This document shows, one piece after another, positions 8,388 through 16,365 of a stretch of DNA of 64,000 nucleotides. Origin of the DNA: Dehalococcoidia bacterium (GTDB lineage Bacteria > Chloroflexota > Dehalococcoidia > Lucifugimonadales > JAGWBF01); contig JAGWBJ010000004.1 of assembly GCA_021295955.1 (NCBI GenBank), forward strand, positions 63,097 through 127,096, given 5' to 3'. Every line of letters starts with the position of its first letter. Positions within the stretch are counted from its first letter, which is position 1. The position numbers were made by a program, and so were the translations under genes. Under the pieces are notes generated by a model. It saw nothing but the letters and a program-made list of their open reading frames with translations, was not told the origin of the DNA and did not search any database.

Positions 8388-9566
8388 CTACCGGACTCTC
8401 CGGCCGGCCTGAAACACCGCCCACACGTTCCGCAAGGCCCCTATGTCCGAGAGGGGGTCGCCGTCGATCAGCACCATGTCGGCCTGCTTGCCCACCTCGA
8501 TGGTGCCTGCCAGGTCCTGGATGCCCATCAGCTCGGCCCCCTCCCGGGTGGCCGACTCCAGGGCCGTGGCTGGGGACATGCCCGAGTCGACCATCAGCTC
8601 CAGCTCCCTGGCGATGAAGCCGTGGCGGGCTGGGGAGCCCCCGGCGTCCGTGCCGGCGGCGATGCGCACCCCGGCGGCCAGGGCCCTCTTGAAGCTGGAT
8701 ATGGAGTTCTCCTTGCGGGCCGCCAGGTCCGTCCGCTGGTCGTCGGTCAGGCCGTACAGGGCTCCCAGGCGCTCCCGGGCGTCCCAGGTGGACATGGTGG
8801 GGACGAAGTAGGTGCCCCGCTGGGCCATCAGCGCGCAGGTCTCCTCGTCCAGGTAGGTGCCGTGCTCCACGGAGTCTATGCCCGCCTCCACGGCCTGGCG
8901 GCTGCCCTCGTAGCCGTGGCAGTGGGCCGCGATCTTCAGTCCGGCCTCGTGGGCCGTGCGTACGGCGGCGTCCAGGGCCGCCGGTCCCAGGCTGGCAAAC
9001 TGGTCGCCGTTGGGCCTGAAGCCGGTGGCCCCGACCTTGATCATTCCCGCTCCGCGTTCGATCATCTCCCGGATGCCCAGCACCAGCTCCTCGGTGGTGT
9101 TCATGGCCCGGGTGAGTGTCGGGGGCCAGGTGCCCGGAAACTGGAACCACTCCCCGCTGGCAATGATCCGGGGACCCATGATGGCCCCCGACGCTGTCTG
9201 TTGGGCGACGAGGATGTTGATGGCGTGCCTGGCCCCCACGTCTCGGGCGGAGGTCACCCCCGACATGATGGCCCGGCGGCAGTTTCCCACGGCCTTGAGT
9301 GTGAAGGTGTCGTGGCTGTCGCCCAGGAGACGTTCCATGCTGTCCATGCCGCCGTCCCCGGTGAAGTGCTCGTGGCAGTCGATCATGCCGGGAATCAGGT
9401 TCAGTCCCTCTCCGTTGATGTCCTCCTGGTGGACAGTGGTCCTGGGCCGCGCCGTTTCCTCGCCGATCCAATGGACCACTCCGTTGGAGATCGCCACGCT
9501 GACCCGTTGCACGGGATCGGCTCCGGTCCCATCGATGAGCCTTACGTTACGAATGACGCTATCCAC
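8388..9566 (-). CDS. Metal-dependent amidohydrolase
   Basis: The protein is a 392-residue member of the amidohydrolase superfamily (imidazolonepropionase/prolidase-like branch). Metal-site motifs are IDCHEHF (His65, His67), AHCHGYEG, VEHGTYLDEE and AGTDAGGSP. The N-terminal beta-sandwich strand VIRNVRLIDGTG and the C-terminal GKQADMVLIDGDPL complete the fold. It likely hydrolyses a cyclic or linear amide in the cytoplasm; the substrate is not evident. A near-consensus promoter lies just upstream on this strand, and an alpha/beta hydrolase gene follows in the same direction. Confidence 0.88.
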   Translation of the reverse strand: MDSVIRNVRLIDGTGADPVQRVSVAISNGVVHWIGEETARPRTTVHQEDINGEGLNLIPGMIDCHEHFTGDGGMDSMERLLGDSHDTFTLKAVGNCRRAIMSGVTSARDVGARHAINILVAQQTASGAIMGPRIIASGEWFQFPGTWPPTLTRAMNTTEELVLGIREMIERGAGMIKVGATGFRPNGDQFASLGPAALDAAVRTAHEAGLKIAAHCHGYEGSRQAVEAGIDSVEHGTYLDEETCALMAQRGTYFVPTMSTWDARERLGALYGLTDDQRTDLAARKENSISSFKRALAAGVRIAAGTDAGGSPARHGFIARELELMVDSGMSPATALESATREGAELMGIQDLAGTIEVGKQADMVLIDGDPLSDIGALRNVWAVFQAGRRVR

Positions 9567-9600
9567 CAGGCCCCCCTTTGCCGCTCACGCAGTTTGCGCC

Positions 9601-9630
9601 ATACTAGTGCCCGGATTCTCCCAGTGTCAA
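9601..9630 (-). promoter_or_regulatory. Sigma-70-type promoter of the amidohydrolase gene
   Basis: Read on the minus strand, a perfect -35 TTGACA (9630-9625) is followed after 18 bases by -10 TAGTAT (9606-9601). The gene start at 9566 lies about 28 bases after the predicted transcription start. This is a motif match only. Confidence 0.6.
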
Positions 9631-9686
9631 GGTAGCCCGGCCTCGGCGGGGCTTCGCCGGGACCGCGCGGGGTGTTACAATGGTTT

Positions 9687-9731
9687 CGTACCCGGGGGCC
9701 TCGTACCCGGGGGCCTCGTATCCGGGCGGCC
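9687..9731 (+). repeat. 15-bp tandem repeat, three units
   Basis: Two identical units CGTACCCGGGGGCCT (9687-9701 and 9702-9716) are followed by a diverged third (9717-9731). They lie in the divergent gap between the amidohydrolase and the MmgE/PrpD gene, about 40 bases before the latter's start, so they would be in its 5' leader. Confidence 0.8.
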
Positions 9732-9767
9732 CGCAGGCTCGGGACGCCTTGGAATAGGAACGGCGAT

Positions 9768-11144
9768 ATGGACGCGACGGCGCGCCGCATCAGCGACTAT
9801 ACTGTCCGGTTGGAGTACTCCCATCTGCCCCCGGAGACGGTCCATCAGGCCAAGCGGAGGATCATAGACGCCCTGGGGTGCGCCATGGGAGGCTACGGCA
9901 GCGAGCCGGCCAGGATCGCCCGCCGCCTGGCCTCCCGGACCCGTGGCTCACCTCCCGCCACCGTCCTTGGCGGCGGTCCGGCCACCTCTCCCGAGATGGC
10001 GGCCTTCGCGAACACGGTCATGCTGCGGTACTTGGACTGCAACGACACCTTCGTATCCGCGGGCACGGGGCATCCCAGCGACATGGTCCCCGCAGTGCTG
10101 GCCGCCTGTGAGATTGCCGGGGGTCCGGGCAAGACACTCATCACCGGCACGGTCCTCGCCTACGAGGTCTGCGGCAGGTTCTCCGAAAGGGTCTCCATCG
10201 ACGGGCAGGGTTGGGACCAGGGCATCTTTTCGGTCATCGGGGCGGCCTGCGGCGCGGCCAAGGCGTTGGGCCTGTCGAGGGAGCAGACGGCCCACGCCGT
10301 CTCCATGGCGGTGGTCCCCAATCTGCCCCTACGCCACACCAGGGCCGGGGAGCTCTCCATGTGGAAGGGGTGCGCCACCGCGGCGGCCACGCGCAACGGG
10401 GTGTTCTCGGCCCTCCTGGCCCAGGAGGGGTTGGAGGGACCTTTCGAGCCCTTCGAGGGCAGGCACGGTCTGTACGAGCAGGCCACCGGCCCCATCGACC
10501 TGGGGGAGTTCGGCCCCGGCGGCGGGCCGTTCAAGTTGGACCAGACCAGCCTCAAGTTCTACCCCTCCCAGATACACACTCAGGGGCCCGTGGCCCTGGC
10601 CCTGGAGCTGAGGACACGGGTCGGTCCAGAGGACGTCGCGGCCATCAACCTGGAGACGTACCGGACGGCCTGGCACAGCGCCGGCAGGGAGCCGGAGAAG
10701 TGGGACCCCAAGACCCGGGAGACCGCCGACCACAGCCTGCCCTACATGATATCCGTGGCCTTTCGCGACGGCCGGGTCGGCGCCGACAGCTTTACGCCGG
10801 AACAGGTCCTGGACCCGGCGCTGCGTCCCCTGATGAGGAAGGTCCACGTCAGCGAGGCCCCGGCCTTCACCGCCCGCTACCCTGCGGAGCAGCCGGGACG
10901 CATGGAGGTGGTGAGCCGCTCCGGAGAGCGGTTCTACGCCGAGACGTCCTACCCCAAGGGGCACCCCATGAACCCCCTGACCGATGGCGAGCTGGAGGAC
11001 AAGTTCCACGGCCTCGCCAGCGGTGTCCTTGTGAAGGAGCAACGTGACCGCGCCCTGGAGGCCTTGTGGGGCCTGGAGCGGGTCGACGAGATCGGACCGC
11101 TCCTGGGACTGTTCCGGTGTGACGGAGAGGGCGGGGAGCGGTGA
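9768..11144 (+). CDS. MmgE/PrpD family protein (first copy)
   Basis: The protein is a 458-residue MmgE/PrpD-fold member, the family of 2-methylcitrate dehydratase and related lyases or isomerases. Recognisable blocks are RIIDALGCAMGGY near residue 32, ATVLGGG, NTVMLRYLDCNDTF near residue 86, GHPSDMVPAVLA, and KFYPSQIHTQGPV near residue 270. ATG 9768 is preferred because AGGAA lies 7 bases upstream; the frame also opens at GTG 9672, before the tandem repeat. A possible -10 TACAAT lies at 9675-9680. The next gene overlaps the stop by one base. No prpB or prpC is nearby, so a methylcitrate role is not supported. Confidence 0.85.
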   Translation: MDATARRISDYTVRLEYSHLPPETVHQAKRRIIDALGCAMGGYGSEPARIARRLASRTRGSPPATVLGGGPATSPEMAAFANTVMLRYLDCNDTFVSAGTGHPSDMVPAVLAACEIAGGPGKTLITGTVLAYEVCGRFSERVSIDGQGWDQGIFSVIGAACGAAKALGLSREQTAHAVSMAVVPNLPLRHTRAGELSMWKGCATAAATRNGVFSALLAQEGLEGPFEPFEGRHGLYEQATGPIDLGEFGPGGGPFKLDQTSLKFYPSQIHTQGPVALALELRTRVGPEDVAAINLETYRTAWHSAGREPEKWDPKTRETADHSLPYMISVAFRDGRVGADSFTPEQVLDPALRPLMRKVHVSEAPAFTARYPAEQPGRMEVVSRSGERFYAETSYPKGHPMNPLTDGELEDKFHGLASGVLVKEQRDRALEALWGLERVDEIGPLLGLFRCDGEGGER

Positions 11145-11500
11145 TGCGGGCCGTCGACGTCGAAGAAGCGTCCTCCATCTGCATGGGCCGCTGCCGGGCC
11201 GCCTGCTGCCAGGGCCCGCTGGTGCTGCGGCTGAGCAGGGAGGAGGTCGACGACTTCAGGTCTAGGGCGGCGTCCCTGGGGCTTGGACCGGTGCGGGCCC
11301 GGACCCTGGAGGACGGCGGCGGCCTGGTGCGCTTTACGGACTACCCCGGGGACCGCTGTCCCATGCTGGACCCCGACACGTGGGCTTGCCGCATATACTC
11401 GCACCGCCCCGGCAGGTGCCGCGACTTCCCCGAGAGGCTGACGCCCGGCTGTCCCCTGTCCGAGGTGGTGTTCGGAGAGGACGACGCCGGCGGGGGCTAG
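11144..11500 (+). CDS. YkgJ-like cysteine-cluster protein
   Basis: This 118-residue protein begins with a CMGRCRAACC motif and continues with further cysteines in DRCPML, WACRIY, GRCRDFP and PGCPL. That arrangement matches the YkgJ/CxxCxxCC family, thought to bind zinc or an Fe-S cluster. ATG 11144 overlaps the last base of the MmgE/PrpD stop (TGATG), so the two are probably translationally coupled. GTG 11141 is also in frame. The biochemical role is unknown. Confidence 0.75.
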   Translation: MRAVDVEEASSICMGRCRAACCQGPLVLRLSREEVDDFRSRAASLGLGPVRARTLEDGGGLVRFTDYPGDRCPMLDPDTWACRIYSHRPGRCRDFPERLTPGCPLSEVVFGEDDAGGG

Positions 11501-11540
11501 TCCCCCGCCGCCCCGTTGCCTTCCCGTGACGCAGGGGCCG

Positions 11541-11858
11541 TCACTCGGGCATGCCGGCGTCGATCCAGCGTTCGATTTCGGCGATCTCGTCCTCGGTCAG
11601 GAACGGGCCGCCCCGGGGCATCCTGGGGATCATGCCTACTCCCTTTCGAAGGAAGGTAACCAGGTGGGTCTCCCGGCCCGGCTTGCCCGGCTCGATTAGC
11701 TTGCGGCGGTAGGGGCTGCTTGCGGCCAGGTCCTGGGGCGTGTCCCAGTAGTACTCGTGAATCCCCGGGGCGGGAGGCCCGTGCTTGGCCTCCCAGGCGG
11801 CCATTGACTTTTCGAGCAGTTCCTTGACCCGAGGCCAGGTGACCGGCTGGTCCGACAT
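11541..11858 (-). CDS. Hypothetical protein with a cytochrome-c-like C-terminal helix
   Basis: The protein is 105 residues from ATG 11858 (GGGAG 5 bases upstream). I do not recognise a family for the whole. The end, LTEDEIAEIERWIDAGMPE, looks like the last helix of c-type cytochrome domains of planctomycete-type proteins, and MPRGGPF also appears in such domains, but there is no CxxCH haem site. It could be a cytochrome-derived domain that lost haem binding or an unrelated helical protein. A hairpin terminator separates it from the NHL gene upstream. Confidence 0.6.
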   Translation of the reverse strand: MSDQPVTWPRVKELLEKSMAAWEAKHGPPAPGIHEYYWDTPQDLAASSPYRRKLIEPGKPGRETHLVTFLRKGVGMIPRMPRGGPFLTEDEIAEIERWIDAGMPE

Positions 11859-11874
11859 TGGCACTCCCAAATCG

Positions 11875-11904
11875 GAAGCCCCCCGCAGGCCGCCGGGGGG
11901 CTTC
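11875..11904 (-). terminator. Rho-independent-type terminator after the NHL gene
   Basis: A perfect 10-bp stem (GAAGCCCCCC pairing with GGGGGGCTTC) encloses a 10-base loop. Read on the minus strand it lies 41 bases after the NHL gene stop and is followed by a short T-rich run (CTTCCGATTT). It separates that gene from the small minus-strand gene at 11858. Confidence 0.7.
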
Positions 11905-11944
11905 ATCGTTCTCGGCGGGGCCGGCCTATACGGCCCCTAGGCCC

Positions 11945-12931
11945 CTAGTAGTCGTCCTTCTGATAGACCTGCAGGCGGTTGCGGTTGCTGTCCAGGATGA
12001 TGACGCGACCGTCGTCGTCGATGGCCACGGCCTTGGGCCGCCACAGGTTCCGTTCATCGGAGAAGTCCCTCATCAGGTTCCGTTGCCGTATCATGTCCGG
12101 ATTGGCGTTCAGCTTCTCCCAGGCCCACTTGGACATGCCGGCGTCGCCCGTGAAGGTGGTCACGTGGCGCCCGTCGGGGGTCAGCACCTGCACCCGGTTG
12201 TTGTGCCAGTCGGCCACGTAGATGTCCCCGTACTTGTCCACCGCGACCCCGGTGGGACGGCTGAACTCCCCGGTCCCGTCCCCGGTGGACCCGAACTCCG
12301 CCAGGAACTCGCCGTCGGGAGTGAACTTCTGGACCCTGTCGTTGCGCCAGTCGGCCACGTAGATGTCGCCCCGGGAGTCGATGGTCAGCCCCCAGGGCAG
12401 GTTGAGCTGGCCCTCGCCGCTGCCCTCCTCCCCCCATTTGGCCAGGAAGCCGCCGTCCCTGGTGAACTTCTGGACGCGGTTGTTGGCGCTGTCCACGACG
12501 TAGGCGTTGTCCTCGGCGTCGAACCGGATACCCGAGGGCTTGTTAAGCTCGCCGTCGCCCGAGCCCGCCACTCCCCACTTGGCCTGAAAGGTGCCGTCCT
12601 TGTCGAAGACGGAGACGCGATTGAGCCAGTCGTCGGTGACGTACACGTTCTGCTGGCTGTCCAAGGCTATGGAGGTGGGCCAGAAGAGGTCGCCGTCCCC
12701 GTCGCCGAACTGGGAGAACTGGCCCAGGTAGTCCTCGTCGATGTTCAGCATGGTGACCCTCACCCCGTCGGGCCTCCACTCCCAGCACCGGTTCACCACG
12801 TAGATGGTGCCGTCGGGGGCCAGGGCCAGGTCCATGGGTTGGCGGAACCCCGTCCCGGCAAACTCGAAACGTCCTACGGTACGGTCGTAGTGGAACGACC
12901 GGTTGGTGATGCCAAAGAAAACGGCGCTCAT
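11945..12931 (-). CDS. NHL-repeat beta-propeller protein
   Basis: The 328-residue protein consists of NHL repeats. At least five units show the pattern of [WD]GDG-E[FL]-P-G[IV]-[IV]D--[DG]--YV-D---NRVQ-F--DG, for example the units ending VVDSANNRVQKF, VADWRNDRVQKF and VADWHNNRVQVL. The fold is a six-bladed propeller used for binding. There is no signal peptide, so it appears cytoplasmic unless exported by another route. ATG 12931 is chosen over 12976 because the propeller starts just after it; the nearest GAGGAG is 13 bases away, so the start is uncertain. It follows the DUF1800 and DUF1501 genes in the same direction. Confidence 0.82.
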   Translation of the reverse strand: MSAVFFGITNRSFHYDRTVGRFEFAGTGFRQPMDLALAPDGTIYVVNRCWEWRPDGVRVTMLNIDEDYLGQFSQFGDGDGDLFWPTSIALDSQQNVYVTDDWLNRVSVFDKDGTFQAKWGVAGSGDGELNKPSGIRFDAEDNAYVVDSANNRVQKFTRDGGFLAKWGEEGSGEGQLNLPWGLTIDSRGDIYVADWRNDRVQKFTPDGEFLAEFGSTGDGTGEFSRPTGVAVDKYGDIYVADWHNNRVQVLTPDGRHVTTFTGDAGMSKWAWEKLNANPDMIRQRNLMRDFSDERNLWRPKAVAIDDDGRVIILDSNRNRLQVYQKDDY

Positions 12932-13052
12932 GGTATTCTCGCAACTCCTCGTTGACTGGCACGCCCGGGCGGACAAGCCCGGCTATCAGCCGCCAAGCCC
13001 CCCCGGCCCGGTGAGCCGGACCGTTAGGGGGGCCGGTGCGCCATGCATGGGC

Positions 13053-14189
13053 CTAGAGGAAGTCCATCTGCTCGAAGGTGCCGCCCACGATGGGGGCGGG
13101 GTCCAGGCCGATCCACCTCTCCAGCATGGTGGCGTAGACGCTGCGGAAGTCCACGGTGTGCAGCAGGTCCCCGCCGTCCTCCAGGTCGCCCTCGTTCAGG
13201 GAGGGGTACTCGCCGTAGAGGCCGCCCTTGACCTCGTCGCCGATGACGAAGCACACGCTGCCGGTGCCGTGGTCGGTCCCGCCCCCGTTGTCACGGGCCC
13301 GGCGTCCGAACTCGCTGAACAGGAGCATGATGACCTCTTCGCCTTGATTGTGCTCCCGCAGGTCGTCGTAGAAGTCCGAGACCGACTCGGATACCTGCCG
13401 CCACAGCCTGGCGTGGTCCCCGGCCTCGTTGGCGTGGGTGTCGAAAGCGTTGTAGGGGGACGTGGTGTACAGGACCCTGGTCCCCAGCTCGGCGAAGTGC
13501 ACCTGGGCGATGCCCCGCATGCTCTGGCCCATGGCGTAGTTGCCGTACTCCACGCTGGAGGAGTACCGCTCGGGGGCCACCTTCAGGATGTCGGCCCCCT
13601 TGAGGGCCGCCCGTCCCGTCTCCCAGATGTAGTCCATGACCGGCCCCGATCCTATGGCTGGCGCGTACATCCTGGAGAACACCTCCAGGGCCTGGCTGCG
13701 GTTGTCCTCCCCGGATATGCCCGTCAGCAACCCGTAGGTCTCCAGGTTGCCCACCGAGGCCACGGGCACCCCGGGGCACACCAGCGCCCTGGGCAGGCCC
13801 CGTCCGAAGTTGACGCCCGTGAGGACGTTCTCCGTGCTGGGGTCCAGCTCCCGTATGGCCCGGCCCAGCCATCCCTCGTCGCCGATCTTGTCGGGCTCGC
13901 AGGTGTGCCAGATATCCATCGACCGGAAGTGGGAGCGGCTGGGGTTGGGGTATCCGACCCCCTGGATTATCGCCATGTTCCCCTGGTCGTAGATATCTTT
14001 CAGCTCGGTCATGCTGGGGTGAAGCCCGACCTCGTCGTCGATCCTGAGGACCTGGTCTTCCGATATCCCGAGGGTGGGCCTGTAATCGTAGTAGTTGGAG
14101 TTGGTGTAGGGTACCAGGGTGTTCAAACCGTCGTTGCCCCCGGACAGCGACAGGACCACGATCACCCGCTCCCTTCCATTGGACGCCAT
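13053..14189 (-). CDS. DUF1501 family protein
   Basis: The 378-residue protein matches the DUF1501 family (alkaline-phosphatase/sulfatase-like superfamily). Landmarks are VVLSLSGGNDGLNTLVPY at the N-terminus, HPSMTELKDIYDQG, YPNPSRSHFRSMDIWHT, FDTHANEAGDHARLW, and LFSEFGRRARDNGGGTDHGTG. ATG 14189 is selected because AAAGGAGGA lies 7 bases upstream; GTG 14195 would overlap that site. Most relatives carry a Tat signal, but this protein starts directly with the first strand and shows none. It lies 21 bases after the DUF1800 gene, its usual genomic partner. Function is unknown in the family. Confidence 0.88.
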   Translation of the reverse strand: MASNGRERVIVVLSLSGGNDGLNTLVPYTNSNYYDYRPTLGISEDQVLRIDDEVGLHPSMTELKDIYDQGNMAIIQGVGYPNPSRSHFRSMDIWHTCEPDKIGDEGWLGRAIRELDPSTENVLTGVNFGRGLPRALVCPGVPVASVGNLETYGLLTGISGEDNRSQALEVFSRMYAPAIGSGPVMDYIWETGRAALKGADILKVAPERYSSSVEYGNYAMGQSMRGIAQVHFAELGTRVLYTTSPYNAFDTHANEAGDHARLWRQVSESVSDFYDDLREHNQGEEVIMLLFSEFGRRARDNGGGTDHGTGSVCFVIGDEVKGGLYGEYPSLNEGDLEDGGDLLHTVDFRSVYATMLERWIGLDPAPIVGGTFEQMDFL

Positions 14190-14210
14190 GGGCACTCCTC
14201 CTTTCCGGAC

Positions 14211-15629
14211 CTACGCGTACTGGTACTCGGCCGTGGCTACGATAAGCTGCAGCATCTCCGTCACCCGTCGGGCGAAGGTGCCGCGCTCCTCTTCCGTTCC
14301 TCTCCGGAGCTCCCCGCCGCTGGCGGCGTGCTCGATGAGGGAGCCGCGGGTCTTGTCGGCGACCTCTATGGGCCCCAGGAGGTCCAGGCAACGGTCCACG
14401 AACTCCGCCGTGGACATGCTGGAGGCGCCGTCGCTCATGCGGTCGACGATGAGCTTGACGCCGGGCAGGGACTGGTTGCCGACCTGGTCCGCCACGAAGT
14501 TGATGCGCTCCACCAGGGTCCCGCTGTCGATCCACTCCCTGCCGGTATGCCACCCTTCCACGGTCGGGGGGTTCAGCAGGTCCTGACCCATGAAGGTCGT
14601 CTCCTGCATGATGGGGTAGAGCCCGGGCTTCAGCTCCTGGTGGTCCTTCACCAGGCGCATAGTGCCGACGACCACGTCCGCTGGGCTCTTCATCTTGGTA
14701 AACCGCGCCTCCTTGAAGAAGTCCGAGTTGAACAGGGTGCGCAGTACGGACCGTATGTCGGCGTCGTTTTCGGCGAAGGAGCTCTCGAGGATACGAATGG
14801 CCTCCATGTCCCGGGGAGGGGTGTCCTTCCAGGCGGGCACCTGGGGCTCGTCGGCGACGAAGAAGTTGTACAAGTGCCGGGAGACGAACCGGGCGGTGGC
14901 CGGTTGGCGCATGATGATGTGGATGATGTCCATCCCGTTCCAGCGGCCCGTCTCCCCCAAGAAGGTCTTCTCGCCGTTGTCGTGGTCGGCGGGGTCGTAG
15001 CGGAACTTCCAGTTGCTGCGCCCGTAGGGGAATACAGGCGGGGTGGGCTCCAGGTTCCAACCCGTAAAGGCGCGGGAAGCGGCCTTTACGTCGTCCTCGG
15101 TGTAGTTGGACCGGCCGTCCATGCCCACGCCCATGGAGAAGAGCTCGAGGAGCTCCCGGCCGTAGTTCTCGTTGATGGTGCCCTTGTGGTTGTCCACGTT
15201 GTCCAGAAAGTAGACCATGGCAGGGTTCCGGGACAGCTCCATGAGCAGGTTTCCAAAATTGCCTAGGCCGTACCGCCGGAACAGGTCTATATGGGAGGTC
15301 ATCACCGGGCCGTTGTCCACCTTGGCAAAGCCGGTGCACAGTATTCCGTGCCAGAAGAGGGCCATCTTCTCCTGGAGGGGGCGCTTCGTGGAGATCATCC
15401 TCTGCATCCAGAGCTGCTGGTTTGACTCTATCGCCGCCAGCTCTACGAACTCCGGCAGGTACCGCTCGAACAGGTCTTCCTCCACGTCGGGGACCCGCTC
15501 CGGGTGTATTAGGTCCTCCACGGTGGACTCGTATCCCCTGGCCACCAGTGCCTCCAGCTCGTCGCGGCCGGCGCCGAACCCCGCGCGCCGCATCAGGTGT
15601 GCCATCAGGGCGATGTCGTTGTCCGCCAT
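14211..15629 (-). CDS. DUF1800 family protein
   Basis: The 472-residue protein matches DUF1800: HLMRRAGFGAGRDEL at the start, KMALFWHGILCTGF near residue 90, NENYGRELLELFSMGVG near 155-171, YTEDDVKAASRAFTGW, and FLGETGRWNGMDIIHIIMRQPATARF. No signal peptide or lipobox is visible. The biochemical function is unknown; the family is nearly always encoded beside DUF1501, as here. ATG 15629 has AGAGG upstream, and a promoter with a perfect -35 lies about 115 bases before it. Confidence 0.88.
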   Translation of the reverse strand: MADNDIALMAHLMRRAGFGAGRDELEALVARGYESTVEDLIHPERVPDVEEDLFERYLPEFVELAAIESNQQLWMQRMISTKRPLQEKMALFWHGILCTGFAKVDNGPVMTSHIDLFRRYGLGNFGNLLMELSRNPAMVYFLDNVDNHKGTINENYGRELLELFSMGVGMDGRSNYTEDDVKAASRAFTGWNLEPTPPVFPYGRSNWKFRYDPADHDNGEKTFLGETGRWNGMDIIHIIMRQPATARFVSRHLYNFFVADEPQVPAWKDTPPRDMEAIRILESSFAENDADIRSVLRTLFNSDFFKEARFTKMKSPADVVVGTMRLVKDHQELKPGLYPIMQETTFMGQDLLNPPTVEGWHTGREWIDSGTLVERINFVADQVGNQSLPGVKLIVDRMSDGASSMSTAEFVDRCLDLLGPIEVADKTRGSLIEHAASGGELRRGTEEERGTFARRVTEMLQLIVATAEYQYA

Positions 15630-15750
15630 GGGTGCCCTCTTTCGTCAGGGTGTGGTCGTGTCGGTAGCTGGGGGACGCCGCCGCTGGGACTCGACGGCAG
15701 GCGGGCGCGTCCTCCTACGTCCAGCGGCGCAATTCGCGATAATGACTATT

Positions 15751-15780
15751 ACATTAACCGTTTCCCCGTGGCATTGTCAA
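15751..15780 (-). promoter_or_regulatory. Candidate promoter of the DUF1800-DUF1501-NHL run
   Basis: On the minus strand, -35 TTGACA (15780-15775) is followed by an 18-base spacer and a weaker -10 TAATGT (15756-15751). The surrounding bases are AT-rich. The rest of the 15630-15846 gap holds no gene. Confidence 0.4.
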
Positions 15781-15846
15781 TGGCGAATACGAGGCGGAAA
15801 CTTCGGCTGCTCCGACGCCTCGCGGTCTCGTAAGCGTCCCTCCGGG

Positions 15847-16242
15847 CTACCACTTCATCGTGCTGGAGTCCGTCAGATGGATGCGTGTGCCGTTGGTGCA
15901 CGACGTGTCGAAGAAGATGAGGCGGTAGCCTGCTGCGTTGACCCAGGGCTGTTCCGTCGCGAACTTGTAGCCCCGGGCCTTGTAGTCCGCCACCACCTTG
16001 TCCAGGTCCGGCAGGAAGTAGCCGATGTGATGGAACACGTGGTCTCCTCCGCCGGTGAGCTGGCTCCTGTCCGCGGGTTCGATGAGCTCGACCTCGGCCT
16101 CGCCGACACGGACGAAGGCCAGCTTGCCCACCTCCGCCTCTCCACCGCCGATCTTGGCGCCGCCGAAGGTCTTCTCGTACCACGCCACCGCGGCGTCGAT
16201 GTCCTCCACCAGGTAGCCGGCGTGCTGGATCCGTCTGAACAT
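15847..16242 (-). CDS. VOC/glyoxalase family protein
   Basis: The 131-residue single-domain protein has the vicinal-oxygen-chelate fold: IQHAGYLVEDIDAAVAWYEK at the start, VELIEP in the middle, and HHIGYFLPDLDKVVADYKARG opening the second beta-alpha-beta-beta-beta unit. Likely metal ligands are the early His, the Glu of VELIEP, and the His of HHIGY. It is closest in look to methylmalonyl-CoA epimerase and glyoxalase I groups, but no mutase gene is nearby. ATG 16242 is chosen because AAGGAGG lies 9 bases upstream; ATG 16251 touches that site. Confidence 0.82.
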   Translation of the reverse strand: MFRRIQHAGYLVEDIDAAVAWYEKTFGGAKIGGGEAEVGKLAFVRVGEAEVELIEPADRSQLTGGGDHVFHHIGYFLPDLDKVVADYKARGYKFATEQPWVNAAGYRLIFFDTSCTNGTRIHLTDSSTMKW

Positions 16243-16311
16243 GTCGGTCATCCTCCTTGTTGTGAGAGCCTCGGCGAGGGGCTTGGAGCGCCGTTGGCCT
16301 GGCCGCGGAAA

Positions 16312-16346
16312 ATCATAACACAGGGCCGGGCGGCTTGTGTTAATAT
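16312..16346. promoter_or_regulatory. Divergent extended -10 promoters inside an inverted repeat
   Basis: TAACACA (16316-16322) and TGTGTTA (16336-16342) form a perfect 7-bp inverted repeat with a 13-base spacer. On the plus strand TGTTAATAT (16338-16346) reads as an extended -10 for the TIM-barrel gene. On the minus strand TGTTATGAT (16320-16312) reads as an extended -10 for the VOC gene. A protein binding the repeat could control both. Confidence 0.45.
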
Positions 16347-16365
16347 CGAAAGTGGAGGACGAGAC

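Noticed and set aside
7660..9471. A 603-codon open frame on the minus strand
   Set aside because: Only its last 233 codons encode a protein (the alpha/beta hydrolase). The rest overlaps the amidohydrolase gene in another frame and is Gly/Arg/Pro-rich shadow.
12903..15266. A 787-codon open frame on the plus strand
   Set aside because: It lies opposite the DUF1501 and DUF1800 genes, has no recognisable domain, and is a GC-driven antisense frame.
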